64,000 nucleotides of DNA from Pseudarthrobacter sulfonivorans (GCF_001484605.1 NZ_CP013747.1:3038001-3102000); one strand, 5' to 3'. Positions 34,793 through 44,547 are shown, counted from the first letter of the stretch. Numbers and translations are program-made. The notes: generated from the letters alone by a model not told the origin.

Positions 34793-36418
34793 TCAGTTGC
34801 TGGCGGTCTGGGGCGAGCGGGTGGCAGGGTCCTGGGGCAGGTGCAAGACGGCGGGAAGCCCGGACTCGACGGCGCGGCGGAACGCACCGGCGAAGTCCTC
34901 GGCCTTCTCAATGCGCTCGCCGTAGCCGCCGTAGGAGCGGGCCAGGGCGGCGAAGTCCGGGTTGGTCATGTGCGTGCCGGAGGGACGGCCTGGATAGTGG
35001 GCTTCCTGGTGCTCCCTGATGGTGGCAAAAATGCCGTTGTCCACCACCAGCACGATGAACCGGGCGCCGTGGCCCATGGCCGTGGCGATCTCCTGCCCGT
35101 TCATCATGAAGCAGCCATCTCCGGCCACGGAGATGACCTGACGGCCCGGGTACGCCAGGGACGCCGCCACCGCTGCGGGGATGCCCATGCCCATGGCGCC
35201 GTTGCGGGGCGCGGCCAGGGAGTTCGCGGCGTTGTGCTTGAGGTAGCGGGCCGGCCAGAGCGAGTGGTTCCCCGCCCCGTAGGTGATGACGGCGTCGTCG
35301 TCCATTTCCTGTTTGAGGATTTCCATCACGACGGCGAGGTCCACGCCGGTTCCGCCGTCGGGCTGGGCGGTGGAGAACTTTTCGTAGTCGGCGCGGGCGT
35401 CGGCCAGCCAACCCGCGGCCGGCTTCACCTCGGACGTAGTAGCGGCGAGGACCGTGGCGAAGGACGCGACGTGGGCGGGGATGTGCTGATCCAGCCGGCC
35501 GAAGTGACCCAGCAGGTCGGCGTCGGCGTTGACGACGACGGTGACGGCATCGAGACCACGCCGGTAGCCGTCGGAGAGCACATCGGCGCGGACGCAGCCG
35601 ACGAAGATCAAGAGATCGGCCTCGTCCAACCGTGCCGCGTTGGCGTCGCTGCGGGCGTAGCCCAGGTAGCCGGCGTAGGCGCCGCTACTGTACGGGACCG
35701 CATCGTAGGCGCGGAAATCAGCCAGGATAGGAACGCCTTGGCGTTCTGCCCAGCCGGCCAACGCTTCCGAAGAAGCCTGGTCCCAGCCTTCGCCGCCCAC
35801 CACGATGAGGGGCTTGTGCGATGCTGCCAGGCGCTGTTCCAGCGCGGCCAGGTCCGCCGCGGTCGGTTCGGATCGTGCCACCACCCTGGGTTCCACTGTC
35901 CCCGAGTCGATGGCGTGGACCAGGACGTCCTCCGGAAGTCCGATCACCACGGGTCCGGGGCGTCCGCTCAGCGCGGTGAAGATGGCGTCGTCCACCACGC
36001 GGGCCGCGGAAGCGGCGTCGTCGAGCGTCACCACTTTCTTGGCGGTGCTGCCGAACCAGGCATTGATGTCGAATTCCTGGAAGGACTCCCGGCCGCGGTC
36101 CGCCACCGGGATCAGCCCCACGAACAAGATCATGGGCGTGGCGTCCTGGTGCGCGGTGTGGATGGCGATGAACGCGTTGGCCGCTCCGGGGCCACGGGTC
36201 ACCATCGCCACGCCGGGCAGCTCAGTGAGCCGGCCCTCGGCGAGGGCCATAAAACCCGCGCCGCCTTCATGGCGGGTCACCACCGTTTCAATGGAGGAGC
36301 CGTGCAGGCCGTCCAGGACATCCAGGAAGCTCTCGCCGGGGACACCGTAGACCCGCTTGACGCCGGCACGTTCGAGCTGCGCAACAATCAGGTGCCCGGC
36401 AGTGGTTAGGGTGCTCAA
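34793..36418 (-). CDS. ThDP-dependent 2-oxo acid decarboxylase-like enzyme (AruI-like)
   Basis: A 541-residue enzyme of the acetolactate synthase/2-oxo acid decarboxylase family. The catalytic glutamate is in ETVVTRHEGGAGFMALAEG (near residue 48), the central Rossmann domain follows, and the ThDP site is SVAGDGCFMMNGQEIATAM near residue 430. The start is a TTG at 36418 overlapping the transporter stop codon (TTGA), with the conserved N-terminus beginning there. In this operon the likely job is decarboxylation of the aminotransferase product to an aldehyde, as AruI does for 2-ketoarginine. Carboligation cannot be excluded. Confidence 0.85.
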   Translation of the reverse strand: MSTLTTAGHLIVAQLERAGVKRVYGVPGESFLDVLDGLHGSSIETVVTRHEGGAGFMALAEGRLTELPGVAMVTRGPGAANAFIAIHTAHQDATPMILFVGLIPVADRGRESFQEFDINAWFGSTAKKVVTLDDAASAARVVDDAIFTALSGRPGPVVIGLPEDVLVHAIDSGTVEPRVVARSEPTAADLAALEQRLAASHKPLIVVGGEGWDQASSEALAGWAERQGVPILADFRAYDAVPYSSGAYAGYLGYARSDANAARLDEADLLIFVGCVRADVLSDGYRRGLDAVTVVVNADADLLGHFGRLDQHIPAHVASFATVLAATTSEVKPAAGWLADARADYEKFSTAQPDGGTGVDLAVVMEILKQEMDDDAVITYGAGNHSLWPARYLKHNAANSLAAPRNGAMGMGIPAAVAASLAYPGRQVISVAGDGCFMMNGQEIATAMGHGARFIVLVVDNGIFATIREHQEAHYPGRPSGTHMTNPDFAALARSYGGYGERIEKAEDFAGAFRRAVESGLPAVLHLPQDPATRSPQTASN

Positions 36419-37746
36419 TGCTTCATACCTTCTTCTTCGATACTGAGTGCCGGCAGGAAGATGCCGGACAGTGCGGTCAGGACCGACACGACCAGCAGGA
36501 TGATGGCCCCGGGCCAGAATGAGTTGCCGCTGGCGGCAACCAGTGCGGTGGCAATCAGCGGCACGAAGCCGGAAATCACGCCGGCGCTGTTGGAGGTGAT
36601 GGCTACTCCGGTGTAACGGACCTTGGTGGCGAAGAGCGAGGTCAGTGCGGTGCCGGAGACGGCGTAAGGGATCGACAGTGTGCACACGCCGACGATCATG
36701 GCCAGGATCACCAGGACCGGGTTGGCGGTGTCGATCGCGAGGAAGACCGGTACGGCGACGGCAGCGGAGGCGATGCCGCCCCAGAGGATCACCTTGCTGG
36801 CCCCGTACTTCTCGCCCATCCGGCCGGCCCAGATCAGGACGAAGATCTCGAACACCGCGGCCAGGAGCGAGCCCAGCAAAAGGGTTTCGTAGGGCATCTT
36901 GAGGACCTTGGTGCCGTAGAAGACCACAAAGCTGGTGATGAGATAAAAGCCGCCGATGCCCAGCAGCGCAGAGCACCCGCCGACCAGGATCTGGCGCCAG
37001 CTCTTGGTCAGGACGCCTCGGATGGGGGCGTGCTCCGTTTCGCCGGACTCCATCAGGGCCTCGAACTCGGGTGATTCGCTGAGGCGGCTGCGGATCCACA
37101 TAGAGACCGCCAGCAGCGGGATGGCCGCAATAAACGGGATGCGCCAGCCCCAGGCATCAAAGTTGGTCTGGCCCACCAGATAGAGCATGCCGAAGAAGCC
37201 GCCGGAGGACAGGATGGTGCCGATCGGGGAACCGATCTGCGGCAGCGCCGCGTAGCGTGCACGCTTGGCAACCGGGGCGTTTTCGACGGCGATAATCACC
37301 GCACCGCTCCACTCGCCGCCCACGGCAAGGCCCTGCAGGATGCGCAGCGCCACCAGGATGATGGGAGCTGCGACACCGATGGTCATGTAGTTCGGCAGCA
37401 GCCCGATCAGGCCCGTGACAACGCCGATCCCGACAATCGTGATCATCAGGATCTTCTTGCGCCCCACCTTGTCGCCCAGGGCTCCGAAGATGAATCCACC
37501 GATGGGACGGGCCACAAAACCCACGGCAAGGGTGGCGAAGGAACTCATCGCGGCGACGAACGGATCAGCGGAAACAAAGTACTGGGCGTTGAACACCAGG
37601 GCGGCGGCGGTGGTGAACAGGAAGAAGTCGTACCACTCCAGCGCGGTGCCCACCAGCGCGGCTAGCGCCACTTTCTTCGTGACACGCTCGTCTACAACGC
37701 GGGGTACTGATGGTCCGAGACCAGTTGCGGGGCTGCTGCTTGCCAT
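36415..37746 (-). CDS. MHS family metabolite:H+ symporter
   Basis: A 443-residue, 12-helix transporter. The first helix carries ALVGTALEWYDFFLFTTAAA, the 2-3 loop is GALGDKVGRKKIL, and helix 5 has GLAVGGEWSGAVIIAVENAP. The ATG at 37746 has GGAG five bases upstream, better than any earlier start. It is the first gene of the minus-strand operon and its stop overlaps the TTG start of the ThDP enzyme. It probably imports the operon's substrate, an organic acid, amino acid or zwitterion. Confidence 0.88.
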   Translation of the reverse strand: MASSSPATGLGPSVPRVVDERVTKKVALAALVGTALEWYDFFLFTTAAALVFNAQYFVSADPFVAAMSSFATLAVGFVARPIGGFIFGALGDKVGRKKILMITIVGIGVVTGLIGLLPNYMTIGVAAPIILVALRILQGLAVGGEWSGAVIIAVENAPVAKRARYAALPQIGSPIGTILSSGGFFGMLYLVGQTNFDAWGWRIPFIAAIPLLAVSMWIRSRLSESPEFEALMESGETEHAPIRGVLTKSWRQILVGGCSALLGIGGFYLITSFVVFYGTKVLKMPYETLLLGSLLAAVFEIFVLIWAGRMGEKYGASKVILWGGIASAAVAVPVFLAIDTANPVLVILAMIVGVCTLSIPYAVSGTALTSLFATKVRYTGVAITSNSAGVISGFVPLIATALVAASGNSFWPGAIILLVVSVLTALSGIFLPALSIEEEGMKH

Positions 37747-37924
37747 GCTTACTCCAAATACGGATGGTAGTGCGGATAGATTCTGGCGGCCGGGGCCGGC
37801 AGAGGGCCATCGGGGCAGTCGGGCCCGGATGGGTGTGATGCGTCTCACCGGATTCAATTGTCTCAGTAGATCTGCTCAAATAAGTTAGCTAGCGGCAACC
37901 GAAATCGGCTTGTATTGTGTGTAA

Positions 37925-39103
37925 ATGCACAATAATGAGGATGTTGCGGTCTCGCGCAGGTGGTCGGAGCTCGTGGAACTGCTTCACGACAGGGTGGATA
38001 CTTTGGCTGGGAAATTCATCACCCAAGTCCGGGAGATCCCCGAATATCGGGAATCCGCTGTTGACACCGATGAGATCATGCTGACGGCTCGGGAAACCTT
38101 CCACCGGCTGGTGAACGCCCTCAGGAGCGGCGGGAGCCGACCCGGTGGGGAACTGGATGGAGAATTTTCTGCGGCTTTGGGTGCCAAGCGTGCCCGGTCC
38201 GGGATTCCGGCCGAAGCCCTCATTTCCGCGGTGCGCTTGGACTTCACCATTCTTTGGGCAGAGCTATTGGCGATCGCTGATCCGGCAGATGCGCCCATGC
38301 TGACATCCCGGGTGGATCAGGTGTGGCGTGTTGTGGACGAGTTCGCCGCCCGGACAAACGCAAGTTACCTCAATGAGCGTGTGCGCATGGCTCAGGAGGA
38401 GTCGAGCATCCAGAACGAGTTCATTGCGAGACTGTTCAGTGTGGTGAATCCTTCGGCGGAAACGGCCGCCCAGGTCGCGGACGCACTGGGGGTCTCAGTC
38501 GATGCCCGGTTTGGGCTCGTCGCGGCAAGCGGGAGCGCCGCCGCCCTGCTGCGAACGGCCCAGGGAAAAGCTGCGACCAGGCGCAACCAAAGACTTTTTC
38601 TCCGGGAATCGGGTGACATGGCCTATGTCTTCTGGCCGGTGCCAGCATCGCGGGCGGGAGACGACAAGGCTGTCATTTTCACAGTGCCACAGGTATTTGC
38701 AGATATCCCCTGCGGTGTGGCCGAAGCGAACGGCCTGCGCGGATTGCCAAAGGCTGCTCGGACGGCTTCAAGCCTGGCGGCCCTCCTGCAGCCCGCGGAC
38801 ACGGGTCCACTGTCTGCCAACCAGGCGTGGCCGCGACTTGCCAAGCGGCAACTCGCGGAGGCGGGTCTGGACCTTGTGGAAGAGATTGACGCTGCGCTGG
38901 AACCTTGTCGTGGCGCGGAGCGGGAAAGGCTCACGGAGGCTGCGCGGCATTTTCTTCAGTCGGGCAGCGTGGCGCTCACGGCGGAAGGGCTCTTTTGCCA
39001 CCGGAACACGGTCCTCAACAGGCTCAACCGGTTTCAGGAGCTGACCGGGATTGATCTCACTGTGCCCAACCAGGTCGCACGGCTCGTCGTGGCATGGGCA
39101 TGA
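37925..39103 (+). CDS. PucR-type transcriptional regulator
   Basis: A 392-residue regulator with an RsbRD-like N-terminal domain (residues about 1-170), a middle GGDEF-like/PucR region, and the C-terminal PucR helix-turn-helix ending VALTAEGLFCHRNTVLNRLN then GIDLTVPNQVARLVVAWA. It is divergent from the MHS-to-aminotransferase operon with a 178-base gap, so it most likely activates that operon. Its last 70 bases, the stop codon and the downstream terminator are duplicated at 51549-51697, which marks the right end of the island. Confidence 0.85.
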   Translation: MHNNEDVAVSRRWSELVELLHDRVDTLAGKFITQVREIPEYRESAVDTDEIMLTARETFHRLVNALRSGGSRPGGELDGEFSAALGAKRARSGIPAEALISAVRLDFTILWAELLAIADPADAPMLTSRVDQVWRVVDEFAARTNASYLNERVRMAQEESSIQNEFIARLFSVVNPSAETAAQVADALGVSVDARFGLVAASGSAAALLRTAQGKAATRRNQRLFLRESGDMAYVFWPVPASRAGDDKAVIFTVPQVFADIPCGVAEANGLRGLPKAARTASSLAALLQPADTGPLSANQAWPRLAKRQLAEAGLDLVEEIDAALEPCRGAERERLTEAARHFLQSGSVALTAEGLFCHRNTVLNRLNRFQELTGIDLTVPNQVARLVVAWA

Positions 39104-39182
39104 CCCGCCGTCGCGGGCCCGAACGTTACTGACCACAAAAGAGGAGCGGACGACGACGGGGACCTCCCGCCGTCGTCCGCTT
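39034..39182. repeat. 149-bp direct repeat, left copy
   Basis: This copy covers the last 23 codons of the PucR gene, the intergenic spacer and the REP-like terminator. It is identical to 51549-51697 except for one base in the hairpin loop (G at 39161, A at 51676). The two copies are 12,515 bases apart in the same orientation. Confidence 0.95.
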
Positions 39183-39190
39183 TTGTTTTT
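39146..39190 (+). terminator. REP-like terminator, copy C
   Basis: Arms GCGGACGACGACGGG (39146-39160) and CCCGCCGTCGTCCGC (39166-39180) form a stem with one mismatch, followed by TTTTGTTTTT. This is a convincing terminator for the PucR gene. The stretch from here to 39405 has no supported gene; a minus-strand VVVNNAGAAAF at about 39330-39370 hints at a dead SDR. Confidence 0.7.
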
Positions 39191-39405
39191 GGTGCGAGAG
39201 TGGTCAGCTGACTTCGGGGGAAGCCGCCACGTGCTGGACCAAAGTTGCCCGCGAATTTGCAGCCCGAGGGTTGGCCAGGATTGTGAGGTTCTTTGGCGAA
39301 GTCGTTGACTGTCGTCTGGCCGACCAGCGTGAATGCGGCGGCGCCGGCGTTGTTGACGACGACGCGGCCAAGGCAGCGGTTTCCGCCGGCGATGAGGCTG
39401 CCACA

Positions 39406-40413
39406 TTAACCGCCGTCAACGGGCAGTACCACCAATGCCTCGTGGACCTGGTGTGCCGGGGTGAGGGGCGGTGTGGAAATGGATTCGCAGAGTACGGCGG
39501 CGGTTTTTTGCCCAAATTCGTAGGGCTGTAGATCCAAGCCGGCCACATAGGAGTCATTCAGGTTGTCCTGCGAGCTCAGCAGCGAGGCCAGCTTTACCTT
39601 CCCAGGGTGTTGTCCGATGCGCGTCAGTGCGGCCTCTGCTCGCTGGGCGACGTCTTGCCACCCGAACAGGAGAGAATCGACGTCACCGCCGGACAGTGCG
39701 TCCGCCAGGGAAGCTTCAAGCTCAACATTGGTGGGAAAGCTACTGACCACTTCCATTACAGGTCGGATGTTTCTGCGGGTGCACCATTCCTGGTATCCGG
39801 CAACGATTTGTCGGGCCCAGGAATACTCGTCCCCGGGCTCAGGGCAAATCAGGGCTGGATGTTCGGCTCCGTGCGAGGCCATGGCGTCCAGGATTTCCCC
39901 GCACATCTTGGCGTGTTCGATCTCAACTGTGCCGGCGGCTCGGTCTTCCGGAAATCCGGCGACCCGTCCGGCAGTCACTATCGGCAAGGAAGCAGGGAGC
40001 AACGACTGCACCACAGGGTCGCCCATCATGGCGTCGACCAGGATGACTCCGTCCACATGTGCCCAGCCGGATCTGTCTGCGGAGCGGTCTGAGACGAGGG
40101 TCAGGTCGTAACCGTGCTTGGCTGCCTCGTCGGCAACCCCCAAGGCGAAGGGCATGTAGAAGGACATGTTGCGAACCCGTTGGGGCACGTACAGTGCAAT
40201 GGCACCGGTTGAGCTTTCCCGCAGTTGCCGGGCCGCGCGGTTTGATACATAGCCGGCTTCCTGTGCCGCTGCCATGACCTTTGCCCGTGTTTCCTCGGCA
40301 ACCCGGCCGGAGCCCTTGAGTGCGTCGGCCACTGTGGTCTTGGAGATCCCCAGGTGCCTTGCGAGATCGATAATCGTCGGTTTGCCCATTAGTGAATGGT
40401 ATCGATCCATCAT
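39406..40413 (-). CDS. LacI family transcriptional regulator
   Basis: A 335-residue LacI/GalR repressor. The helix-turn-helix is TIIDLARHLGISKTTVADAL near residue 15, followed by the hinge and a periplasmic-binding-protein-like effector domain starting TGAIALYVPQ. AAGGAGG precedes two adjacent ATG codons (40413 and 40410); either may be used. It is divergent from the amino acid permease gene. Two palindromes in the 139-base gap are good operator candidates, so it probably controls the permease-amidase-monooxygenase operon and itself. Confidence 0.88.
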   Translation of the reverse strand: MMDRYHSLMGKPTIIDLARHLGISKTTVADALKGSGRVAEETRAKVMAAAQEAGYVSNRAARQLRESSTGAIALYVPQRVRNMSFYMPFALGVADEAAKHGYDLTLVSDRSADRSGWAHVDGVILVDAMMGDPVVQSLLPASLPIVTAGRVAGFPEDRAAGTVEIEHAKMCGEILDAMASHGAEHPALICPEPGDEYSWARQIVAGYQEWCTRRNIRPVMEVVSSFPTNVELEASLADALSGGDVDSLLFGWQDVAQRAEAALTRIGQHPGKVKLASLLSSQDNLNDSYVAGLDLQPYEFGQKTAAVLCESISTPPLTPAHQVHEALVVLPVDGG

Positions 40414-40432
40414 GACCTCCTTGAGCGCCCCC

Positions 40433-40484
40433 TTGACATGTGATGGCTGACACTGTCAGTCTATTGGAAGCCGGAACGTTCCGG
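40433..40484. promoter_or_regulatory. LacI-type operators between lacI-like gene and permease
   Basis: CTGACACTGTCAG at 40447-40459 is a perfect palindrome around a central C, and CCGGAACGTTCCGG at 40471-40484 is a perfect 14-bp palindrome with the central CG step seen in many LacI-family operators. A TTGACA -35 at 40433-40438 is followed after 17 bases by TGACAC/CTGTCA-like -10 sequence, so the first operator overlaps the promoter. Confidence 0.6.
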
Positions 40485-40552
40485 CAAGCGACTGAAAACT
40501 GTGGCCCGTCATCGAAGCCGGCGGCACGGACTCCAATCCAGAGAGACTTTTC

Positions 40553-42022
40553 ATGATCAACCACAACAAGCCGAGCAGGGTGGATCTGCAGGAACAGGCT
40601 GGATACCACAAGGGCCTGTCCAACCGCCAGGTGCAGATGATTGGTATTGGCGGGGCCATTGGCACCGGGCTGTTCCTGGGGGCGGGTGGACGGCTGGCCG
40701 AGGCCGGACCGGCACTGTTTGTCGTCTATGCGTTGTGCGGCATTTTTGCCTACATCATCCTTAGGGCCCTGGGTGAGCTGGTCATGTACCGGCCCTCGTC
40801 CGGGTCGTTCGTCTCCTATGCCCGCGAGTTCTACGGCGAAAAGGCTGCCTATGTTGCCGGCTGGATCTATGCGCTGACCTGGGGGCTCACGGCCCTGGTG
40901 GACATCACCGCGGTCGCCGTCTACCTGCAGTACTGGACGGTGTTCACCAGCGTCCCGCAGTGGGTGCTTGCCTTTATTGCGCTGGTCATCGTCACGGCGA
41001 TTAATCTGGTTTCTGTGAAGCTCTTCGGTGAGATGGAGTTTTGGTTTGCCTTGATCAAGGTCCTTGCATTGGTGAGTTTCCTGGTCATCGGCACCGTGTT
41101 CCTGGCCGGGTCCTTCCCTGTCGCTGGGCAGGTTCCTGGTCTGGGCGTTCTCGAAGCCGGGGGAGGGCTTTTGCCCAACGGCGCGCTGCCGCTGATCATC
41201 ACTGTCTCGGGGGTCATGTTCGCCTACGGAGGCATCGAACTGATTGGTACGGCCGCTGGGGAGGCCAAGAACCCGGAGAAGGTCATTCCCAAGGCCGTCA
41301 ACGCCGTCATCTTCCGCATCGCGGTGTTCTATGTCGGCTCGACCGTGCTACTTGCCCTGCTTCTGCCGTTTACGTCCTACTCCGCCGGAGTCTCACCGTT
41401 TGTGACGTTCTTTGCGTCCATCGGGGTCTCCGGCGAAGGGGACGTGATGAATCTCGTGGTGGTAACCGCTGCGATGTCCAGTCTCAACGCAGGCCTGTAC
41501 TCCACCGGCCGTATCTACCGTTCCCTGGCCATCGCCGGCTCGGCGCCTCGGTTCATGAACCGGATGAACAAATCCGGTGTGCCGTACGCCGGAGTCCTGT
41601 TCACGTCGGCGTTTGCACTGATCGGCGTGGCTGTGAACGCCATTGTGCCCAAGGAAGCATTCGAGATCACGCTGAACGCCACCGCACTAGCCATTCTGGC
41701 AGTCTGGGCCACGATCATTCTGTGCCAGCTCCGTCTGCAGAGCTGGGCCAAACAGGGCCTTGTGACCCGGCCGGCATTCCGGCTTCCAGGGTCACCGTGG
41801 ACGTCATACCTCGCCCTGGCGTTTCTGTTGTCGGTGCTGGTCATTATTGGATTCCAATACCCCACGGGAACCTACACAGTAGGTACGCTGGTCATCATTG
41901 TCCCGGCGCTCATTCTCGGCTGGTATGCCGTGCGCGGCAGAGTCAGCGAACTCGCCCGTCAACGGGAAAGCCAATCTGAGCCGGCGACAGCAGCAGCCGT
42001 TGCAGAGGTTCCGCAGTCATGA
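40553..42022 (+). CDS. APC family amino acid permease
   Basis: A 489-residue, 12-helix amino acid:proton symporter of the AAT group. Landmarks are [19 protein letters not shown] in helix 1, [20 protein letters not shown] at helix 3, and [20 protein letters not shown] at helix 6. These fit GabP/LysP/AnsP-like carriers of cationic or polar amino acids. The stop overlaps the amidase start in an ATGA. As first gene of the operon, it probably imports the substrate of the monooxygenase, such as lysine or arginine. Confidence 0.9.
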   Translation: MINHNKPSRVDLQEQAGYHKGLSNRQVQMIGIGGAIGTGLFLGAGGRLAEAGPALFVVYALCGIFAYIILRALGELVMYRPSSGSFVSYAREFYGEKAAYVAGWIYALTWGLTALVDITAVAVYLQYWTVFTSVPQWVLAFIALVIVTAINLVSVKLFGEMEFWFALIKVLALVSFLVIGTVFLAGSFPVAGQVPGLGVLEAGGGLLPNGALPLIITVSGVMFAYGGIELIGTAAGEAKNPEKVIPKAVNAVIFRIAVFYVGSTVLLALLLPFTSYSAGVSPFVTFFASIGVSGEGDVMNLVVVTAAMSSLNAGLYSTGRIYRSLAIAGSAPRFMNRMNKSGVPYAGVLFTSAFALIGVAVNAIVPKEAFEITLNATALAILAVWATIILCQLRLQSWAKQGLVTRPAFRLPGSPWTSYLALAFLLSVLVIIGFQYPTGTYTVGTLVIIVPALILGWYAVRGRVSELARQRESQSEPATAAAVAEVPQS

Positions 42023-42798
42023 GGATCGCGCTGCTTCAGGCCACAGGAACCGTGGGAGCGGCCCAGGGAAACCGCGAAACCTTGGAAGGGGCGGCCAGGT
42101 CAACCGCCAGTGGGGGAGCGGAACTGCTTCTCACACCCGAGCTGTTTCTCAGCGGATACGATCCGCTGCGTGTCCACCAGGACGACGGAGACAAACACCG
42201 TGACTGGATCGCCGGGATCGCCGCCGCAGCCGGTATCCGAATCGCCGCCTCAACCGTGGAGCATGGAAGCGACGGAAGTTACATCTGTGCTTCCCTCTTT
42301 GACAGGACCGGCCAGGAACTCACCCGCTACCGCAAGCAGCACCTCTTCGGTGCGGCCGAGACCGGAGTTTTCAGGCCAGGCACAGGGCAACCGGAACTGG
42401 TCAGAATCGGTGAGTTCACGGCTGCCCTGGGCATCTGCTTCGACGTCGAATTCCCGGAATTCGCCCGGGAACAGGCACTCCGGGGCGCGGACCTGCTGCT
42501 GATACCTACCGCCGTTCCCCTGCGTGCCGGCGTCGGCGGGGTGCCGCACCCCCTGGACACCAGAATCGTATCCACACTCCTGGTCCCGGCCCGCGCCCTG
42601 GAAAGCCAGCTCTTCATCGCCTACGCCAACCACACCGGGCCGAGGTTCTCTGGAACCAGCACCGTCGCTGACCCGTATGGCCGCAGGATCGCCACCGCCG
42701 GCGATGCCGGCGCGGAAGTCCTTTTCGCCGACCTGGACCACGCCCTCGTCCGGCAAGCCCGGACAGACATCGGCTACCTCAACTACTTCAACCAGTAA
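42019..42798 (+). CDS. davA: Carbon-nitrogen hydrolase, 5-aminovaleramidase (DavA)-like
   Basis: A 259-residue nitrilase-superfamily amidase. The catalytic triad is Glu in [13 protein letters not shown] (near 41), Lys in [10 protein letters not shown] (near 111) and Cys in [19 protein letters not shown] (near 145). The sequence follows DavA, which hydrolyses 5-aminovaleramide to 5-aminovalerate, in motif order and length. Lying directly before a DavB-like monooxygenase gene makes an aminoamide substrate convincing. If the monooxygenase prefers arginine, the substrate would be 4-guanidinobutyramide instead. It is coupled to the permease gene. Confidence 0.82.
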   Translation: MRIALLQATGTVGAAQGNRETLEGAARSTASGGAELLLTPELFLSGYDPLRVHQDDGDKHRDWIAGIAAAAGIRIAASTVEHGSDGSYICASLFDRTGQELTRYRKQHLFGAAETGVFRPGTGQPELVRIGEFTAALGICFDVEFPEFAREQALRGADLLLIPTAVPLRAGVGGVPHPLDTRIVSTLLVPARALESQLFIAYANHTGPRFSGTSTVADPYGRRIATAGDAGAEVLFADLDHALVRQARTDIGYLNYFNQ

Positions 42799-42822
42799 CC
42801 CCCGACCCGTCAGGAAAATGCC

Positions 42823-44520
42823 ATGAACACACAGCCTGTCACGATGCTGACCCCCGACTTTCCCTTCCCTTATGACGAATACCTCCACCACCCCTCCGGC
42901 CTTGGATCCATCCCCGAAGCAGCCCATGGCACCGAAGTAGCCGTCATCGGCGCCGGCCTCGCCGGCCTGGTCGCTGCCCTGGAACTGATGAAAATGGGCC
43001 TGCGGCCTGTCATCTATGAATCCGGTACCATCGGCGGCAGGCTCCGCGGTGCCACCCTGCCTGGCACCGACGGACCCGTCGCCGACATGGGAGGCATGCG
43101 CTTCCCCGTCTCCAGCCGCGCATTCTGGCACTACGCCGACCTCGCAGGCGTGGACTCGGCCCCGTTCCCGAACCCGCTGGACGCCGCCTCCCCGAGCACC
43201 GTCGTCGAACTTGGCCGAGAACAGTTCTACGCCAGCGCCAGCGACAAGCTGCCCCCGTTCTTCCAGGAAGTCGCCGACGCCTGGGAACACAGCCTGGAGG
43301 AACGTGCCGAATACGCCGCCATGCAGCAGGCCATTGCTGAGCGGGACTACGCCGCTATCAAACGTATTTGGGCAGGCCTCGTCCCGGCCCTGGACGACAC
43401 CTCCTTCTCCAACTACCTGGCCAGCTCCAAGGCTTTCTCCGACCTGCCCTACCAGTACCGTGAAGCCTTCGGCCAAATCGGGTTCGGCTCCGGCGGATGG
43501 GATGTCAGTTTCCCCAATGCGATCCTGGAAATCCTCCGCGTGGTCTATATGGAATGCGAAAACAACCAACGACGAATCCTCGGCGGGGCCCGGGGCATCA
43601 CCGACGGACTGTGGAACCACGCCCCTGAAAACATGGTCCGCTGGCCGCAAGGCACCAGCCTGGCCTCCCTCCACGGCGGCACCCCGCACGGTGCGGTGAC
43701 CAGCATCCGGCGCGCGGCAGGGGCCGCGGATCCGACCGTGACGATCACTGACGCCGAAGGTTCCCGGGACTACGCGGCAGTCATTGTCACCTGTCACAAA
43801 TGGCTGCTCTCCACGGAAATCGACACCGAGGAAAGCCTGTTCAGCCCGGAGCAGTGGATGGCCATGCGTCGGGTCCACTACCTCCAGTCCTCAAAGACCT
43901 TCGTCGTCGTCGACCGCCCGTTCTGGCTGGACACCGACCCCAAGACCGGACGCCGTGTCATGAGCACAACCCTGACCGACAGGGTCACGCGCGGCACGTA
44001 CCTCTTCGACAATGGCCCGGACCAGCAGGCACTGATCTGCCTGTCCTACACCTGGAACGATGACGCGCTGAAGTGGCTGCCCCTGACTGCGCAGCAGCGC
44101 GCCGATGTCATGCTGCGCACTCTGGGGGAGATCTACCCGGACGTGGACATCAGAAGCCACATCGTGGGCGAACCGTTGACCGTGTCCTGGGAGGATGAGC
44201 CGGGCTTCGCGGGTGCGTTCAAGATCAACCTGCCCGGGCACTACCGGTACCAGCGCCGGCTTTACACCCAGTTCATGGAACACACCCAGGGCCGTCAGGC
44301 CCAAGGGATCTACCTGGCAGGAGATGACGTCTCATGGACCGCCGGATGGGCCGAAGGAGCAGTCACCACCGCCCTGAACACGGCATGGGCGGTGATGGAC
44401 CAGCTGGGCGGAAGCAGTGCGCCGGAGAACCCGGGCCCGGGGGACAGGTTCGCAGAACTCGCCCCCGTCCCGCTGCCCGAAGCATCCGCGCTGCCCACGT
44501 CGTTCACAATCCCTGCCTAG
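42823..44520 (+). CDS. davB: L-amino acid 2-monooxygenase, DavB (lysine) type
   Basis: A 565-residue flavoenzyme that oxidatively decarboxylates an L-amino acid to the amide with one carbon fewer. The FAD-binding motif is VAVIGAGLAGLVAALELMKM near residue 38, then GGRLRG and the conserved MGGMRFPVSSRAFWHYADL. Further landmarks typical of DavB are TLTDRVTRGTYLFDNGPDQQ, SYTWNDDALKWLP, and the C-terminal FAD site GIYLAGDDVSWTAGWAEGAV. From memory it resembles Pseudomonas DavB over the whole length, more closely than tryptophan monooxygenase IaaM. Arginine 2-monooxygenase is the main alternative, since the sequence alone does not fix side-chain choice. It starts 24 bases after the amidase gene. 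Confidence 0.82.
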   Translation: MNTQPVTMLTPDFPFPYDEYLHHPSGLGSIPEAAHGTEVAVIGAGLAGLVAALELMKMGLRPVIYESGTIGGRLRGATLPGTDGPVADMGGMRFPVSSRAFWHYADLAGVDSAPFPNPLDAASPSTVVELGREQFYASASDKLPPFFQEVADAWEHSLEERAEYAAMQQAIAERDYAAIKRIWAGLVPALDDTSFSNYLASSKAFSDLPYQYREAFGQIGFGSGGWDVSFPNAILEILRVVYMECENNQRRILGGARGITDGLWNHAPENMVRWPQGTSLASLHGGTPHGAVTSIRRAAGAADPTVTITDAEGSRDYAAVIVTCHKWLLSTEIDTEESLFSPEQWMAMRRVHYLQSSKTFVVVDRPFWLDTDPKTGRRVMSTTLTDRVTRGTYLFDNGPDQQALICLSYTWNDDALKWLPLTAQQRADVMLRTLGEIYPDVDIRSHIVGEPLTVSWEDEPGFAGAFKINLPGHYRYQRRLYTQFMEHTQGRQAQGIYLAGDDVSWTAGWAEGAVTTALNTAWAVMDQLGGSSAPENPGPGDRFAELAPVPLPEASALPTSFTIPA

Positions 44521-44547
44521 AAGCTACCGGCACCGAATCGGCTACCC

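Noticed and set aside
33905..36409. 834-codon plus-strand frame over the aldehyde dehydrogenase and ThDP genes
   Set aside because: Antisense artefact with repetitive Gly/His/Arg content and no ribosome site.
39200..39405. SDR gene on the minus strand
   Set aside because: Only a short VVVNNAG-like piece is visible, without the glycine motif or YxxxK, so at most it is a decayed fragment.
42823..44520. Tryptophan 2-monooxygenase (auxin pathway) assignment
   Set aside because: The architecture is shared, but the N-terminal HPSGLGSIP region, MGGMRFPVSS and the DavA-like neighbour fit lysine monooxygenase better. A basic amino acid substrate is more likely.
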